Source: Pedobacter sp. Leaf194
Lineage (GTDB): Bacteria > Bacteroidota > Bacteroidia > Sphingobacteriales > Sphingobacteriaceae
Direction of reading: 5' to 3'
DNA length: 64,000 nucleotides
Assembly (NCBI RefSeq): GCF_001423945.1
Contig: NZ_LMPU01000011.1
Span: forward strand, 124,001 to 188,000
Part shown: positions 17,197 to 26,573 of the stretch, piece after piece
How the letters are laid out: each line of letters begins with the position of its first letter
Position numbering within the stretch: the stretch's first letter is position 1
Notes under the pieces: model-generated
Database searches by the model: none
What the model was told of the DNA's origin: nothing
Seen by the model: only the letters and a program-made list of their open reading frames with translations
Program-made: the position numbers and the translations under genes

Positions 17197-18393
17197 TTAT
17201 TGCAGCAAATTGAAAGATTGGTTAGCAATTTCAAATTCTTCATTGGTTGGGATAATAAGGATTTTTACAGGCGAGCTATCGGTGCTCACATCAGTCAATT
17301 CACCTTTGTAATTCCGGTTTTTGCCGAGGTCTAGCTCGATGCCTAAATAGTCGAGTTGTTCGCAAACGGCTGCCCTCATCTCCGAGTCGTTTTCACCAAC
17401 GCCTGCGGTAAATATTACTAGGTCTATTCCATTTAAAACTGCCGCATATGCCCCAATAAATTTTTTGATGCGATAGGCGTAAACACTTAATGCCAGTTTC
17501 GCAGCCGCGTTACCTTCGGCTGCAAGTTTGTTTACGTCCCGCATGTCGCTCGAGCCACCAACACCAAGCAAACCCGACTGTTTATTTAACAATGTGCTTA
17601 ATTGCTCCAGGCTATAACCGGCATGTTCCATTAAATGAAAAATAACCGAAGGGTCTATATCACCCGAACGCGTTCCCATCATCAATCCGCTTAAAGGACC
17701 AAAACCCATGCTGGTATCTATTGATTTACCATCATTTATAGCCGTAATGCTGCAACCATTGCCAAGGTGAATGCTAATTATTTTTGATTTAGGTTTGTTA
17801 AACCAGTTGATCGCTTTTTCGCTCACATACTTGTGGCTTGTGCCATGAAAACCATAAACCCGAATCCCGTTTTCCTTATAATACCATTCTGGAATTGCAA
17901 AACGAAATGCTTTTTCTGGAATAGATTGATGGAAAGCGGTATCGAAAACTGCGATTTGCTTTGCCTGCGGAAAGGTTTGCTCAGCAAACTCTATGCATTT
18001 ATAATTAACCGGGTTGTGTAAGGGAGCCAAAGAAAACAATTTTTTAATCTGTTGTTTAACGCCTTCGGTTATTAAAGTAGCGCCCGAAAAGTGCTCGCCG
18101 CCATGTACAACTCTATGGCCCACGGCGGCAATATCTTCAGGACTAGAGATTACGGCGTGCTCTCCCTCGGTCAGCAATGCTAAAACCTGTTTCAAGCCTT
18201 CCCCATGATTTGAAATAAAAGCATCCTTCTCGATACTTAATTTTGCCCCATCAGGAAATACCGAGTGTTTGATAAAAGACCCTTCTATGCCTATCCTTTC
18301 AACCAGGCCACTGCAAACGGGTAGGTTGGAAGGCATTCTAAATAATTGGTATTTAATTGAACTGCTTCCTGAATTGATAACTAAAATATTCAT
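17197..18393 (-). CDS. ackA: Acetate kinase
   Basis: Cytosolic kinase of 398 residues that interconverts acetyl phosphate plus ADP and acetate plus ATP. The signatures are complete: NSGSSSIKYQ at 7-16, GHRVVHGGEHFSG, AVFDTAFHQSIP with the catalytic Asp, the HLGNGCSI phosphate loop, and DTSMGFGPLSGLMMGTRSGDIDP. It starts 3 nt after the pta stop, so the two enzymes are co-expressed for acetate overflow and acetyl-phosphate supply. Confidence 0.98.
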   Translation of the reverse strand: MNILVINSGSSSIKYQLFRMPSNLPVCSGLVERIGIEGSFIKHSVFPDGAKLSIEKDAFISNHGEGLKQVLALLTEGEHAVISSPEDIAAVGHRVVHGGEHFSGATLITEGVKQQIKKLFSLAPLHNPVNYKCIEFAEQTFPQAKQIAVFDTAFHQSIPEKAFRFAIPEWYYKENGIRVYGFHGTSHKYVSEKAINWFNKPKSKIISIHLGNGCSITAINDGKSIDTSMGFGPLSGLMMGTRSGDIDPSVIFHLMEHAGYSLEQLSTLLNKQSGLLGVGGSSDMRDVNKLAAEGNAAAKLALSVYAYRIKKFIGAYAAVLNGIDLVIFTAGVGENDSEMRAAVCEQLDYLGIELDLGKNRNYKGELTDVSTDSSPVKILIIPTNEEFEIANQSFNLLQ

Positions 18394-18396
18394 AAA

Positions 18397-20487
18397 TTAT
18401 TTAATATCCTGACATTGAATGGCTGTAATTACAACGGTGTTGAAAATATCATCAACCGTACAACCTCTGCTTAAATCGTTAATCGGCTTGTTTAATCCTT
18501 GCAACATTGGCCCGATTGCCAGTGCGCCGGTTTCCCGCTGAACTGCCTTATATGTATTGTTGCCCGTGTTTAAATCGGGAAAAATTAGCACGCTTGCTCT
18601 ACCGGCAACTTCAGAACCCGGCAACTTCTGCTGGCCAACAAGCGGGTCAACTGCTGCATCATATTGTATCGGGCCTTCAATTTTTAACTCCGGATGTCGT
18701 GCCCGAACAATTGCTGTGGCTTCACGTACACGTTCAACATCTTCGCCCTCGCCAGAAGTTCCGGAAGAGTAGGAAAGCATCGCAATTCTTGGCTCAATTC
18801 CAAACTTGGCACTACTCTCTGCAGAAGAAATAGCAATTTCAGCAAGCTGTTGTGCAGTAGGATTTGGATTTACAGCACAATCTCCAAAAATGGCCACACG
18901 CTCTGGCAGGCACATAAAAAATATCGACGACACAACAGAAACGCCGGGCTTGGTTTTTACAAATTGTAGCGCAGGCCTTATTGTATGCTGGGTTGTATGT
19001 ACTGCTCCGGAAACCATTCCGTCGGCATCGCCTTTATAAACCATCATTGTGCCAAAATATGAAACATCAGTCATCATATCTCTTGCCATTTCCATATTTA
19101 CGTTTTTTGTTTTCCTCAGCTCATACAACGTTTCCACATATTCATCATAATGTTGAGATTGCGAAGGGTTGTGGATGTTAATAAGGTTGATGTCGAGATT
19201 CAGCCCGAGGCGTTTTATCGATGTTCCAATTTCAGTTGCATCGCCCAGCAGCGTAATGTTAACGATATCTTGAGTGATTAACTTTTCAACAGCCTTTAAA
19301 ATTCTGTCATCATTACCTTCTGGTAAAACAATATGCTTTTTCTCGCTCTTAGCCCATTTAACAAGATTGTATTGGAACATATGGGGCGTTATACCCACAT
19401 GACTGAAAGTAATTATCTTATCATCAAGTGCTTTTATATCTACGTATTTCTCAAAAAGTTCTATCGCTAAAGCAATTTTCTTTTTATTATCTATCGTGAT
19501 TTTTGAGTGTATTGAACCGATTGTGGTGGTGGTTTCAAATGTGCCCTTTTTTACGGAAATAATCGGAATAATGGTTTGCAGACCTTCGATAAGTTTAATC
19601 ATTGGCTCATCGGGGAGGCTACCTGCAGTTAAAACGATGCCCGCAATTTTCGGGTAGTTTGCCGAAAGATTTGCCTGTAACGAGCCAATAATAATGTCAC
19701 CTCTATCGCCAGGAGTAACAATTAGCAGGTTGTCTTTAATGTGCCGCAAAAAATTCGGCAGCATCATTGCCCCGGTCACAAAATTATCAACCTGGTTATC
19801 CATTAAATCGGCTCCGAACAAAATTTCTGCATCTAAAGCAGCTGCAATCTCCTTCATTGTTGGGCTTTGCAGACCACTTTCTATAGGTATTACGGCAATA
19901 AGCAACTCTGCCGGAAGTTGGTTAGATAGTGCTTGTTTTATGCGCTCGGCTTCATCAGGATTTACCATATTTGCCACAACGCCTAAAACCTGTACATCGC
20001 GAAGCAGAAAGTTACGATAGATATTAATCGCAGTTTTGAACAATTGACTTGCAGTTTTATTTTTTCCTGAAACAACAATCAAAACCGGTGCGCCAAGGTT
20101 TTTCGCCATCAAAGCATTCGATTCAAATTCAAATGCCATGCCTTCACCTAAAAAATCACTTCCTTCAATAACAGTGAAATCGTAATTGTCTTCCAGTTTT
20201 TTGTATTTACTGATAATCGTATTTATAATCTCGCCGCTATTTTCCGATTGATGCAACATATCTTGTCGGGTAAACGCGAAAGCATCTTCGTATTTTACAG
20301 GAAGCGAGAAATAATCTAACATTGCCTCAACATGTTCATCTTTTTTTGTGAGATCGTCTTGAGCGATAATTGGCTTAAAATAACCTACTTTCTGGGTTTT
20401 GGCAAGCAGCATATTAATCATGCCGAAGGCAATGACCGATTTGCCGGTGTAAGGTTCTGCAGAAGCGATGAAGATGTTTTTTGTCAT
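18397..20487 (-). CDS. pta: Phosphate acetyltransferase (long form)
   Basis: Long-form Pta of 696 residues, converting acetyl-CoA plus phosphate to acetyl phosphate plus CoA. An N-terminal P-loop domain (ASAEPYTGKS, about residues 6-15) is followed by a DRTGG-type middle domain (about 200-330). The C-terminal catalytic domain (about 370-696) has KKHIVLPEGNDDRIL, SAEDSAKFG-like SSAESSAKFG and FPDLNTGNNTYKAVQR. The ATG at 20487 is chosen because it directly precedes the P-loop (MTKNIFIASAEP); the 13 codons upstream look non-coding. It is first in the pta-ackA operon. Confidence 0.96.
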   Translation of the reverse strand: MTKNIFIASAEPYTGKSVIAFGMINMLLAKTQKVGYFKPIIAQDDLTKKDEHVEAMLDYFSLPVKYEDAFAFTRQDMLHQSENSGEIINTIISKYKKLEDNYDFTVIEGSDFLGEGMAFEFESNALMAKNLGAPVLIVVSGKNKTASQLFKTAINIYRNFLLRDVQVLGVVANMVNPDEAERIKQALSNQLPAELLIAVIPIESGLQSPTMKEIAAALDAEILFGADLMDNQVDNFVTGAMMLPNFLRHIKDNLLIVTPGDRGDIIIGSLQANLSANYPKIAGIVLTAGSLPDEPMIKLIEGLQTIIPIISVKKGTFETTTTIGSIHSKITIDNKKKIALAIELFEKYVDIKALDDKIITFSHVGITPHMFQYNLVKWAKSEKKHIVLPEGNDDRILKAVEKLITQDIVNITLLGDATEIGTSIKRLGLNLDINLINIHNPSQSQHYDEYVETLYELRKTKNVNMEMARDMMTDVSYFGTMMVYKGDADGMVSGAVHTTQHTIRPALQFVKTKPGVSVVSSIFFMCLPERVAIFGDCAVNPNPTAQQLAEIAISSAESSAKFGIEPRIAMLSYSSGTSGEGEDVERVREATAIVRARHPELKIEGPIQYDAAVDPLVGQQKLPGSEVAGRASVLIFPDLNTGNNTYKAVQRETGALAIGPMLQGLNKPINDLSRGCTVDDIFNTVVITAIQCQDIK

Positions 20488-20634
20488 AGGGGAGAAAATT
20501 ATTCTGATTAAACCAATTTGCGGCAAGATAGTTGGAAAAATTTAAAAGGAGTGACATAAAAGTAAATCAAGCGGGTATTTTCCAGATGTGGAAGGAAATA
20601 CAGATACTAGACTTTTTGATTGAAACGCGTTAAA

Positions 20635-20669
20635 ATGAAAAAATCCTGCCATCTTTCGATGCAGGATTT
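20635..20669 (-). terminator. Terminator of the tRNA-Ser gene
   Basis: AAATCCTGC...GCAGGATTT inverted repeat with an inner ATC/GAT extension. It reads into a T-run on the minus strand, just downstream of the tRNA. Confidence 0.8.
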
Positions 20670-20683
20670 CTATTTTTTCGGAG

Positions 20684-20768
20684 CGGAAAGCGAGGGATTC
20701 GAACCCCCGGACCTATTACAGTCAACAGTTTTCAAGACTGCCGCATTCGACCACTCTGCCAGCTTTCC
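20684..20768 (-). tRNA. tRNA-Ser (anticodon UGA)
   Basis: 85-nt minus-strand tRNA. The acceptor strands GGAAAGC/GCTTTCC pair perfectly with discriminator G, and the T-loop GGTTCGAATCC is standard. The anticodon loop CTTGAAA contains TGA. A long variable arm fits class II tRNA-Ser. CCA is not encoded. A plus-strand open frame running through this region is an artefact of the tRNA. Confidence 0.97.
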
Positions 20769-20864
20769 ATCGGCAAAAGTACAAATCCAGTTTAAATCTG
20801 CAAACTGTGATGTACTTTTTTTTATATAAACTTGATAATTGCTTAACACAGAGGGAGAAAAATT

Positions 20865-21854
20865 TTATTTCTTGGTGATATTTTCCTCAATTGGTGCCGT
20901 TTTCTTAAATAAATTGAAGGTTGGCCGGATGATTTTGACGCTTCTTTTGCTCACATCAACACTTGCATTTAGCTCAAAGCCGATTAACAGAATTAGTGAA
21001 TTTAAATAAAGCCAAATCATAACAACTATTAAAGTACCGATAGAGCCATACACCTTGTTGTACGAGCCGAAATTATTGATATAGAACGCAAAACCCCAAA
21101 TGGTTAGAAAAGCAAGTATTGTAGCCAGCCATGAACCGGCACTGAAAAGTTTCCATTTTTTAGCGTGAGAAGGACCATAGCGGTATAAAATCGATATCGT
21201 GATAAAATATAGCGCTGTCAAAAGTATCCACCGGGTAAGCTGAATGGCATAGATTGCCAGGCTGTCTTTTATATGCAGTTCTGTTTTAATGTAATTAAGT
21301 AATATTTCACCTATTGCCATGGCACTTATACAAAATACTACTGATAAAAAGATTATCATCGTTAAAACCAATGCAATCAACCGTTGCTTTAACCAGCTTC
21401 TGGTTTCAATTATTAATGATGCCTTATTAAATGCTTTCATTAAGTTTTTAACACCATTCGTAGCAAAAAATATGGCCGATAGAAAACCAAAAGACAACAA
21501 ACCTCTGTTTTGATTTTTAACGATGTCTTTCAACGTGGTTTCAAATGCCTCGAAGGCATTGTGTGGTAAAATGAGCTCGATTAAGCTTAAAAGTTTATCC
21601 TGAAAACCCGATATCGGAATAAATGGGATTAAGGTAAAGAGAAAGATAATACTTGGAAATATCGCCAGCATAAAGCTGTATGCCAAAGAAGACGACTTAT
21701 TAACCAAAGATTCTTTCCCAATTTCCTTGAAGAAAAAGGTGGCAACGGTATAAAGTGGGAGTGGACTAAACCCGGGAAGAATGCAGTGTTTCGTCCATTC
21801 AATAAAATCTGAATAGACCTTAAGTTTTAATAGTTGCCTGTGTAACCATTCCAT
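20865..21854 (-). CDS. YihY/BrkB-family inner-membrane protein
   Basis: Polytopic membrane protein of 329 residues with about six hydrophobic helices. The conserved early segment SSSLAYSFMLAIFPSIIFL and the late IYGSIG-like KVYGSIGTLIVVMIWLYLNSLILLIGFELNA block are diagnostic of the YihY (formerly RNase BN/BrkB) family. Its function is unknown; an old RNase BN assignment is wrong. It is the last gene of a minus-strand run, 8 nt after the thioesterase gene, so it probably shares the mltG operon. Confidence 0.9.
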   Translation of the reverse strand: MEWLHRQLLKLKVYSDFIEWTKHCILPGFSPLPLYTVATFFFKEIGKESLVNKSSSLAYSFMLAIFPSIIFLFTLIPFIPISGFQDKLLSLIELILPHNAFEAFETTLKDIVKNQNRGLLSFGFLSAIFFATNGVKNLMKAFNKASLIIETRSWLKQRLIALVLTMIIFLSVVFCISAMAIGEILLNYIKTELHIKDSLAIYAIQLTRWILLTALYFITISILYRYGPSHAKKWKLFSAGSWLATILAFLTIWGFAFYINNFGSYNKVYGSIGTLIVVMIWLYLNSLILLIGFELNASVDVSKRSVKIIRPTFNLFKKTAPIEENITKK

Positions 21855-21862
21855 TTTTGCGA

Positions 21863-22270
21863 TTAATTAAAAAATGCCGATAATTTTTCCATAAAATTTG
21901 CGGGAGGATTGGTTGGTTTATTTTTTTTCATGTCGACAAAAACCAATGTCGTTTCACCAAGATTGATAAGTTCTTCTCTTTCGTTAAAAAGTTCATATTC
22001 AAAAAAAATGCGAATTCCCGGAAGGGTTTTTATTGTCGTTTTAACGGTAATTTCCTGATCGTAAAGGGCAGGTTTTATATACTTACATTTTAATTCCAAA
22101 ACAGGCATCATAATTCCATCAGCTTCCATAGAACTGTAACTCATGCCCAGACTTCGCAACATTTCTACCCGGCCAACTTCATAATACTGAGCATAGTTGC
22201 CGTAATACATATAGCCCATCTGGTCGGTTTCTCCATACCGCACTCTTATCTTGGTTGTGTGGCTATACAT
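21863..22270 (-). CDS. ybgC: Acyl-CoA thioesterase, YbgC/4HBT hotdog family
   Basis: Cytosolic hotdog-fold thioesterase of 135 residues. The active-site motif RYGETDQMGYMYYGNYAQY has catalytic Asp16 at the position used in YbgC and 4-hydroxybenzoyl-CoA thioesterase. It is likely to hydrolyse acyl-CoA esters; the chain length preferred is not evident. Its ATG overlaps the mltG stop by one nucleotide (TAATG on the minus strand), so translation is coupled. Confidence 0.9.
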   Translation of the reverse strand: MYSHTTKIRVRYGETDQMGYMYYGNYAQYYEVGRVEMLRSLGMSYSSMEADGIMMPVLELKCKYIKPALYDQEITVKTTIKTLPGIRIFFEYELFNEREELINLGETTLVFVDMKKNKPTNPPANFMEKLSAFFN

Positions 22271-23325
22271 TATTTAAAAATGTTTCTTTTGTTTAGCGCT
22301 TCGCGATATTTTCTGGCATTTACCTCATGTTCGGCCTTCGTTTCTGCAAAATTGTGGTATCCAGAAAAGTCTTCTTTGGCGCACATGTAAATGTAGTTGT
22401 TAGTATCGCGGTTTAAAACAGCGTCAATTGCGTTTATGCTCGGCATCATAATCGGACCCGGAGGCAAACCCGCATATTTGTATGTGTTGTAAAGCGATTG
22501 CACCTGCAATAATTTACCGGTAACGCGTTTAACCGTGTAATCATTATTCGCGAAAATAACCGTTGGGTCTGCCTGCAATAAAATGCCTTTGTTTAATCTG
22601 TTAAGGTATAAACCCGCTATAATGGGCATTTCCTTGTCGTACAGCGCTTCTGCATCAACAATAGATGCGAGTGTATAAACCTGGGCTGGAGTTAAATTAA
22701 GACTTGCAGCCTTCTGTTTGCGTTCCGCATTCCAGAACTTTTCATACTCTTTATGCATGCGCTCCAGAAAATCTACAGGGGAAACGTTCCAATACATTTC
22801 GTAGGTATTCGGAATAAACATCGCATAAATATTGTCTTGATTAAATCCATATTTCGTTATCAACGCAGTTGAATCCAATACATTTATAAAGCTTAGCGAA
22901 TCGGCCTCAAGATTACTTGCCAAATAGGCTGCGAAATTTTCTTTCTTGCGGATGTTTTGAAATTTAAGCTTTACCGGTTCCTGGTTTCCAGCTTTAATCA
23001 TGTTAATCAAGGTGCGGTTCGTCATGCCTTTTTTTAGTAAGTAGCGCCCCGGCTTAACATTGGTTTTTAAGTTCATTTTGCCAGCTGCCGTTGTAAAAGA
23101 CGAAATACTTTTTACAATGTCTTTACTTTTCAGGTTTTCGACCAAGGCGTCATAATCGGCACCAGTTTTTATGTACAAGTATTTTTGATTTTCGGTAACA
23201 TTTGGCGCAAAGTAAACTTTGTAAAAGTTAAGAGCGAAATACCCGGCAATCAAAATAACTATTGCAGCTATTATTATTGCAGCTTTTTTTCCGTTACCCA
23301 TTTGCTTGTTTTCTATTTCAGTCAT
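22270..23325 (-). CDS. mltG: Endolytic peptidoglycan transglycosylase MltG (YceG)
   Basis: Inner-membrane lytic transglycosylase of 351 residues that cuts nascent glycan strands and is thought to end their elongation. An N-terminal membrane helix (about 14-33) is followed by a LysM-like region and the catalytic YceG domain. Family motifs are AMFIPNTYEMYW, YTLASIVDAEA, AGLYLNRLNKG, LQADPTVIFA and YNTYKYAGLPPGPI. In the active-site block the family usually reads IVExE; here it reads IVDAE, with Asp replacing the first Glu. It follows the PASTA gene by 17 nt and overlaps ybgC. Confidence 0.94.
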   Translation of the reverse strand: MTEIENKQMGNGKKAAIIIAAIVILIAGYFALNFYKVYFAPNVTENQKYLYIKTGADYDALVENLKSKDIVKSISSFTTAAGKMNLKTNVKPGRYLLKKGMTNRTLINMIKAGNQEPVKLKFQNIRKKENFAAYLASNLEADSLSFINVLDSTALITKYGFNQDNIYAMFIPNTYEMYWNVSPVDFLERMHKEYEKFWNAERKQKAASLNLTPAQVYTLASIVDAEALYDKEMPIIAGLYLNRLNKGILLQADPTVIFANNDYTVKRVTGKLLQVQSLYNTYKYAGLPPGPIMMPSINAIDAVLNRDTNNYIYMCAKEDFSGYHNFAETKAEHEVNARKYREALNKRNIFK

Positions 23326-23342
23326 TATCGTAGTGTGCGTAA

Positions 23343-24113
23343 TTATTGTTGCTTATTGGATAGGGTAATGTTAATTTTTGTGCCGATAGTTACTTTGGTA
23401 ACTGAATCTGCAGGCATTGGATCTTGTTTGGTAATTACAGCGTTTGCACTGTCTGTAATCGCACCTTCGTAAATAATATTCCCTAAAGTTAAGGCAGATC
23501 CTTTTAAACTAAATTTGGCTTCATCAATCGTTAAACCTACCAATTGAGGAATATCAACATCCTGATTTCCGCGGCCATCGCCTAAAACCAGATTTATTCT
23601 TGAACCAACGGGCAAAGTTTCTCCGGCCTGGATAGGCTGACCGCCAAAAGTAGCTTCTAAAACTACATCGCGACTTACATCGGCTTTGTAAGTTGTATCG
23701 CCAAGTTTTAGTCTGGAACTTTCGATAATTGCCTGCGCTTCTCTGAGCGTTTTGAAAGCAATATCAGGGAATTTTGTATTTGGTATTTTGCCTGCATTGA
23801 TGGTTAAGTATATCGTTCGGTTATCCTTAACAAAAGTATTCGGGTCAGGGTCCTGATCAATTACAATACCTGCAGGCTGATCTAATATGAAAACTGAATC
23901 TACTTCGTATTTCAGTCCTGCTTCTTCGAGTTTTACAACAGCATCAGCAAAAGACAAGCCTTTAACCGAAGGAACGTTTAGTCCCTCGCCGTGTTTTGTG
24001 TAGAAACGTAAACTGAAAAATGCGATTAGCAGCAATACGAAAACGGTAATGATGGCTGCTAAGATCGTCTTTCTGAAGGATTTGGTTTTTAAATAATCTA
24101 TAAATTTAGACAT
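23343..24113 (-). CDS. Membrane-anchored PASTA-domain protein without a kinase domain
   Basis: Protein of 256 residues: short cytosolic N-terminus, one membrane helix (about 17-37), then three tandem PASTA domains in the periplasm (about 45-110, 111-180 and 184-255). Each carries the pattern VPxVxGLSFADA..L...GL; the third ends in a VTxQDPxP-like KQDPMPADS block. PASTA domains bind peptidoglycan or beta-lactam-like ligands in other bacteria, usually fused to a Ser/Thr kinase or PBP; here they stand alone. Location directly upstream of mltG and opposite ddl supports a cell-wall role. Confidence 0.9.
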   Translation of the reverse strand: MSKFIDYLKTKSFRKTILAAIITVFVLLLIAFFSLRFYTKHGEGLNVPSVKGLSFADAVVKLEEAGLKYEVDSVFILDQPAGIVIDQDPDPNTFVKDNRTIYLTINAGKIPNTKFPDIAFKTLREAQAIIESSRLKLGDTTYKADVSRDVVLEATFGGQPIQAGETLPVGSRINLVLGDGRGNQDVDIPQLVGLTIDEAKFSLKGSALTLGNIIYEGAITDSANAVITKQDPMPADSVTKVTIGTKINITLSNKQQ

Positions 24114-24273
24114 GAAGCTAAAATTCTGGGTTTATGCGTACAATTCAAATGTAGTTAATTTAATAATTGCATCGGCGATTGCTTAATTATTGAATGCCCA
24201 TATTTAAGCAAATACAATACCATCAATTATCAAGTCTATTATGCATTAATTAAATTTTGCTCAAAGATATTTA

Positions 24274-24281
24274 TATTTTTG
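24274..24281 (+). promoter_or_regulatory. Possible -7 element for ddl
   Basis: TATTTTTG fits TAnnTTTG and lies 47 nt before the ddl ATG. The nearest TTG is only 14 nt upstream, shorter than the usual spacing, so support is weak. Confidence 0.3.
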
Positions 24282-24328
24282 AAGATATATTTACATTCAC
24301 TTTCTATTTATAATTAAGGATTTTTCCA

Positions 24329-25315
24329 ATGAAAAAAACAATCGCATTATTAACCGGCGGTACTACAGGCGAGTGGGTTGTCTCTGTAAAAAGCGCAGCA
24401 ACCATTGCTCAAAATATCGATGCTGATTTGTATGATGTATATAAAATTATGCTTAACGATAAAGGCTGGTTCTACGAGCCTGCTGATTCCGTTAAAATAG
24501 ATATTGATAAAAATGATTTTTCTTTAACCTTGGATGGCCGAAAAATTAAGTTTGACGGGGTTTTTATTGCGATTCATGGTTCTCCTGGTGAAGATGGTAA
24601 GCTACAGGGCTATTTTGATATGCTCGGCATTCCTTATACCACCTGCGATGCGCTAACGTCTTCTATTACAATGAATAAAGGCTATACAAAAGCGATTGTT
24701 GATGGAATTGAGCATTTATATACAGCGAAGTCGGTCCAAATTTTTAAAGATGGTAACTACAACTTAAATCAGATTAAACAGGATTTAAAGCTGCCGTACT
24801 TTGTAAAACCGAATAGTGGCGGAAGCAGTATTGGCATGAGTAAAGTAAAGCATGCCGATGATTTGGAAACTGCGGTAGAAAAAGCTTTTAAAGAAGATAC
24901 GCAGGTATTAATTGAGGAATTTGTTAGTGGAAGAGAGTTTTCTATAGGCGTTTTTAGCGCTAAAGGTTTTGTAACTGTGTTACCGACCACAGAAGTTATT
25001 CCGGCTAATGAATTTTTTGATTTTGAAGCAAAGTATACGCCGGGCGCTACCCAGGAAATTACTCCAGGCAACATGTCTGATGAGGAATATGAGCGGGTTC
25101 ATCAGGTAATAAAAGATATTTATAAGAAGCTGAATTGCCGGGGAGTTGTTCGAATTGATTATTTCCTGGAACACGAAACCGGAAATTTCTATTTCATCGA
25201 AATTAATACCATTCCCGGGCAAACGGCTACTAGTTTTATTCCGCAACAGGTGGCAGCAATGGGCTTAACCCTAAAGCAATTTTATTCAGATTTGATGAAA
25301 GAAACCTTAGCTTAA
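24329..25315 (+). CDS. ddl: D-alanine--D-alanine ligase
   Basis: Cytosolic ATP-grasp ligase of 328 residues that makes the D-Ala-D-Ala dipeptide for peptidoglycan. The N-terminal motif reads GGTTGEWVVSVKSA (10-23), a variant of the usual GGxSxExxVSLxSA. ATP-grasp elements FVKPNSGGSSIGMSKV, VLIEEFVSGREFSIGV and the metal-binding C-terminal block FIEINTIPGQT are all present. It is divergent from the PASTA-mltG run, so wall-synthesis genes flank one promoter region. A Crp-family gene follows after 17 nt. Confidence 0.95.
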   Translation: MKKTIALLTGGTTGEWVVSVKSAATIAQNIDADLYDVYKIMLNDKGWFYEPADSVKIDIDKNDFSLTLDGRKIKFDGVFIAIHGSPGEDGKLQGYFDMLGIPYTTCDALTSSITMNKGYTKAIVDGIEHLYTAKSVQIFKDGNYNLNQIKQDLKLPYFVKPNSGGSSIGMSKVKHADDLETAVEKAFKEDTQVLIEEFVSGREFSIGVFSAKGFVTVLPTTEVIPANEFFDFEAKYTPGATQEITPGNMSDEEYERVHQVIKDIYKKLNCRGVVRIDYFLEHETGNFYFIEINTIPGQTATSFIPQQVAAMGLTLKQFYSDLMKETLA

Positions 25316-25332
25316 TTCCTTAACGAGGTTAA

Positions 25333-25914
25333 ATGTACATCCAGCTACTCATCGATAAAGGTTACCCGGTTAAAAAAATCGAGAAAGATTCTATCATTTA
25401 TGAACCTGGAATGCAACCGAGGTTTGTCTATTTTATAAGGAGAGGTGAGGTGCGGATGGTAACGGTTAACGATGAGGGGAAAGAATTTATTCAGGGCATT
25501 TTTAAAACTGGCCAGTACTTCGGCGAACCCGCTCTAATACTTAACAGGCCATATTTAGCATATACAATTGTTAATAAGGACGCTGAAATAATTCAAGTTG
25601 ATAGAAAATCTTTTTTCAGTCTGTTGGAAACCGATCCGGCTTTCAGTATAAATTTGATAAAAGTATTGAGCAACAGGCTTTTTTATAAATCGATGATGTT
25701 AGAAGAGCTCGCAAGCGAAAAAGCGGCGCATCGGCTTGAAACGATTATCAATTATTTATTTCTAGACTTACAATCTGGCGAGCGCCTAAAAGTTACCCGT
25801 CAGGATTTGGCGGATATGACCGGTTTGCGGGTTGAGACTGTGATAAGAGGCGTGAAGCAACTTGCCAACGAAGGCTTATTACAACTGGCTGGAGGAAAAA
25901 TTATGAAGATTTGA
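25333..25914 (+). CDS. Crp/Fnr-family transcriptional regulator
   Basis: Regulator of 193 residues. An N-terminal cyclic-nucleotide-binding beta-roll (about 15-110; IIYEPGMQPRFVYFIRRGEV, GQYFGEPALI) is followed by the dimer helix and a C-terminal Crp helix-turn-helix (about 150-190; VTRQDLADMTGLRVETVIRGVKQL). There is no Cys cluster of the FNR type, so it is not an oxygen sensor. The Arg expected for cAMP phosphate binding is not obvious. It is probably co-transcribed with ddl, but a regulatory link to cell-wall synthesis is not shown. Confidence 0.88.
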   Translation: MYIQLLIDKGYPVKKIEKDSIIYEPGMQPRFVYFIRRGEVRMVTVNDEGKEFIQGIFKTGQYFGEPALILNRPYLAYTIVNKDAEIIQVDRKSFFSLLETDPAFSINLIKVLSNRLFYKSMMLEELASEKAAHRLETIINYLFLDLQSGERLKVTRQDLADMTGLRVETVIRGVKQLANEGLLQLAGGKIMKI

Positions 25915-26018
25915 TTTCAGTCGAACCTTTGGCAGTTTGCAATGTTTGAGCTAATATGATTCAAATCATAATTTAGCAACATTTCAAATGGTAAATTTGC
26001 TTCATCAATAAAATAGTT

Positions 26019-26423
26019 ATGGCAGAGCTTTCTAAATTTCAGGCGGTTATACAGTGTAAATGCCCACGTTGTCGCAAAGGTGATATCTTTACGGGGAGTG
26101 CTTATTCATTCAGACTACAAAAGACAAACATAAATTGTCCGGTTTGCAATTTAAAGTTCGAGCGTGAACCTGGCTTTTTTTATGTTGCTATGTTTGTTAG
26201 CTATGCGATGAACGTTGCGGAAATTATTACCATCGGGGTTGCATCTTATGTGTTAGGTTTGCCACTTATTTACGAAAACCTGTGGTATTATGTTGGTTTG
26301 ATTTTGTTCGGCGTTCTTCTGTTATCGCCAATTAATTATCGTTACTCGAGAGTAATTTTATTACATTGGTTAACGCCGGGATTAGGTTATGTTCCTGGGA
26401 GTGGGGAAACCAAAAAAGCCTGA
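26019..26423 (+). CDS. DUF983 membrane protein
   Basis: Small membrane protein of 134 residues. Two zinc-ribbon-like CxxC pairs (Cys15/Cys18 and Cys40/Cys43) precede the family motif FEREPGFFYVAMFVSY and two membrane helices (about 55-105). DUF983 proteins are widespread and often lie near cytochrome oxidase or nodulation-type genes, but no function is established. It is monocistronic here. Confidence 0.88.
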   Translation: MAELSKFQAVIQCKCPRCRKGDIFTGSAYSFRLQKTNINCPVCNLKFEREPGFFYVAMFVSYAMNVAEIITIGVASYVLGLPLIYENLWYYVGLILFGVLLLSPINYRYSRVILLHWLTPGLGYVPGSGETKKA

Positions 26424-26573
26424 AAAAAACAAGGCGTTTATGCATCAATGGTAATATCAACCGCTAATTGCAATTAAAGTCAAAGCGCTCCACTATCGTA
26501 AAATTGCCACTTTTTGAAATGGAATTTTCAAGTATTGTGGTTTTCGCCTCTTTAATCAGGGACCTACCTCAAA

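Noticed and set aside
20620..20829. Plus-strand open frame of 69 codons
   Set aside because: It runs through the complement of the tRNA-Ser gene; the apparent protein is the well-known artefact of translating a tRNA-Ser on the wrong strand.
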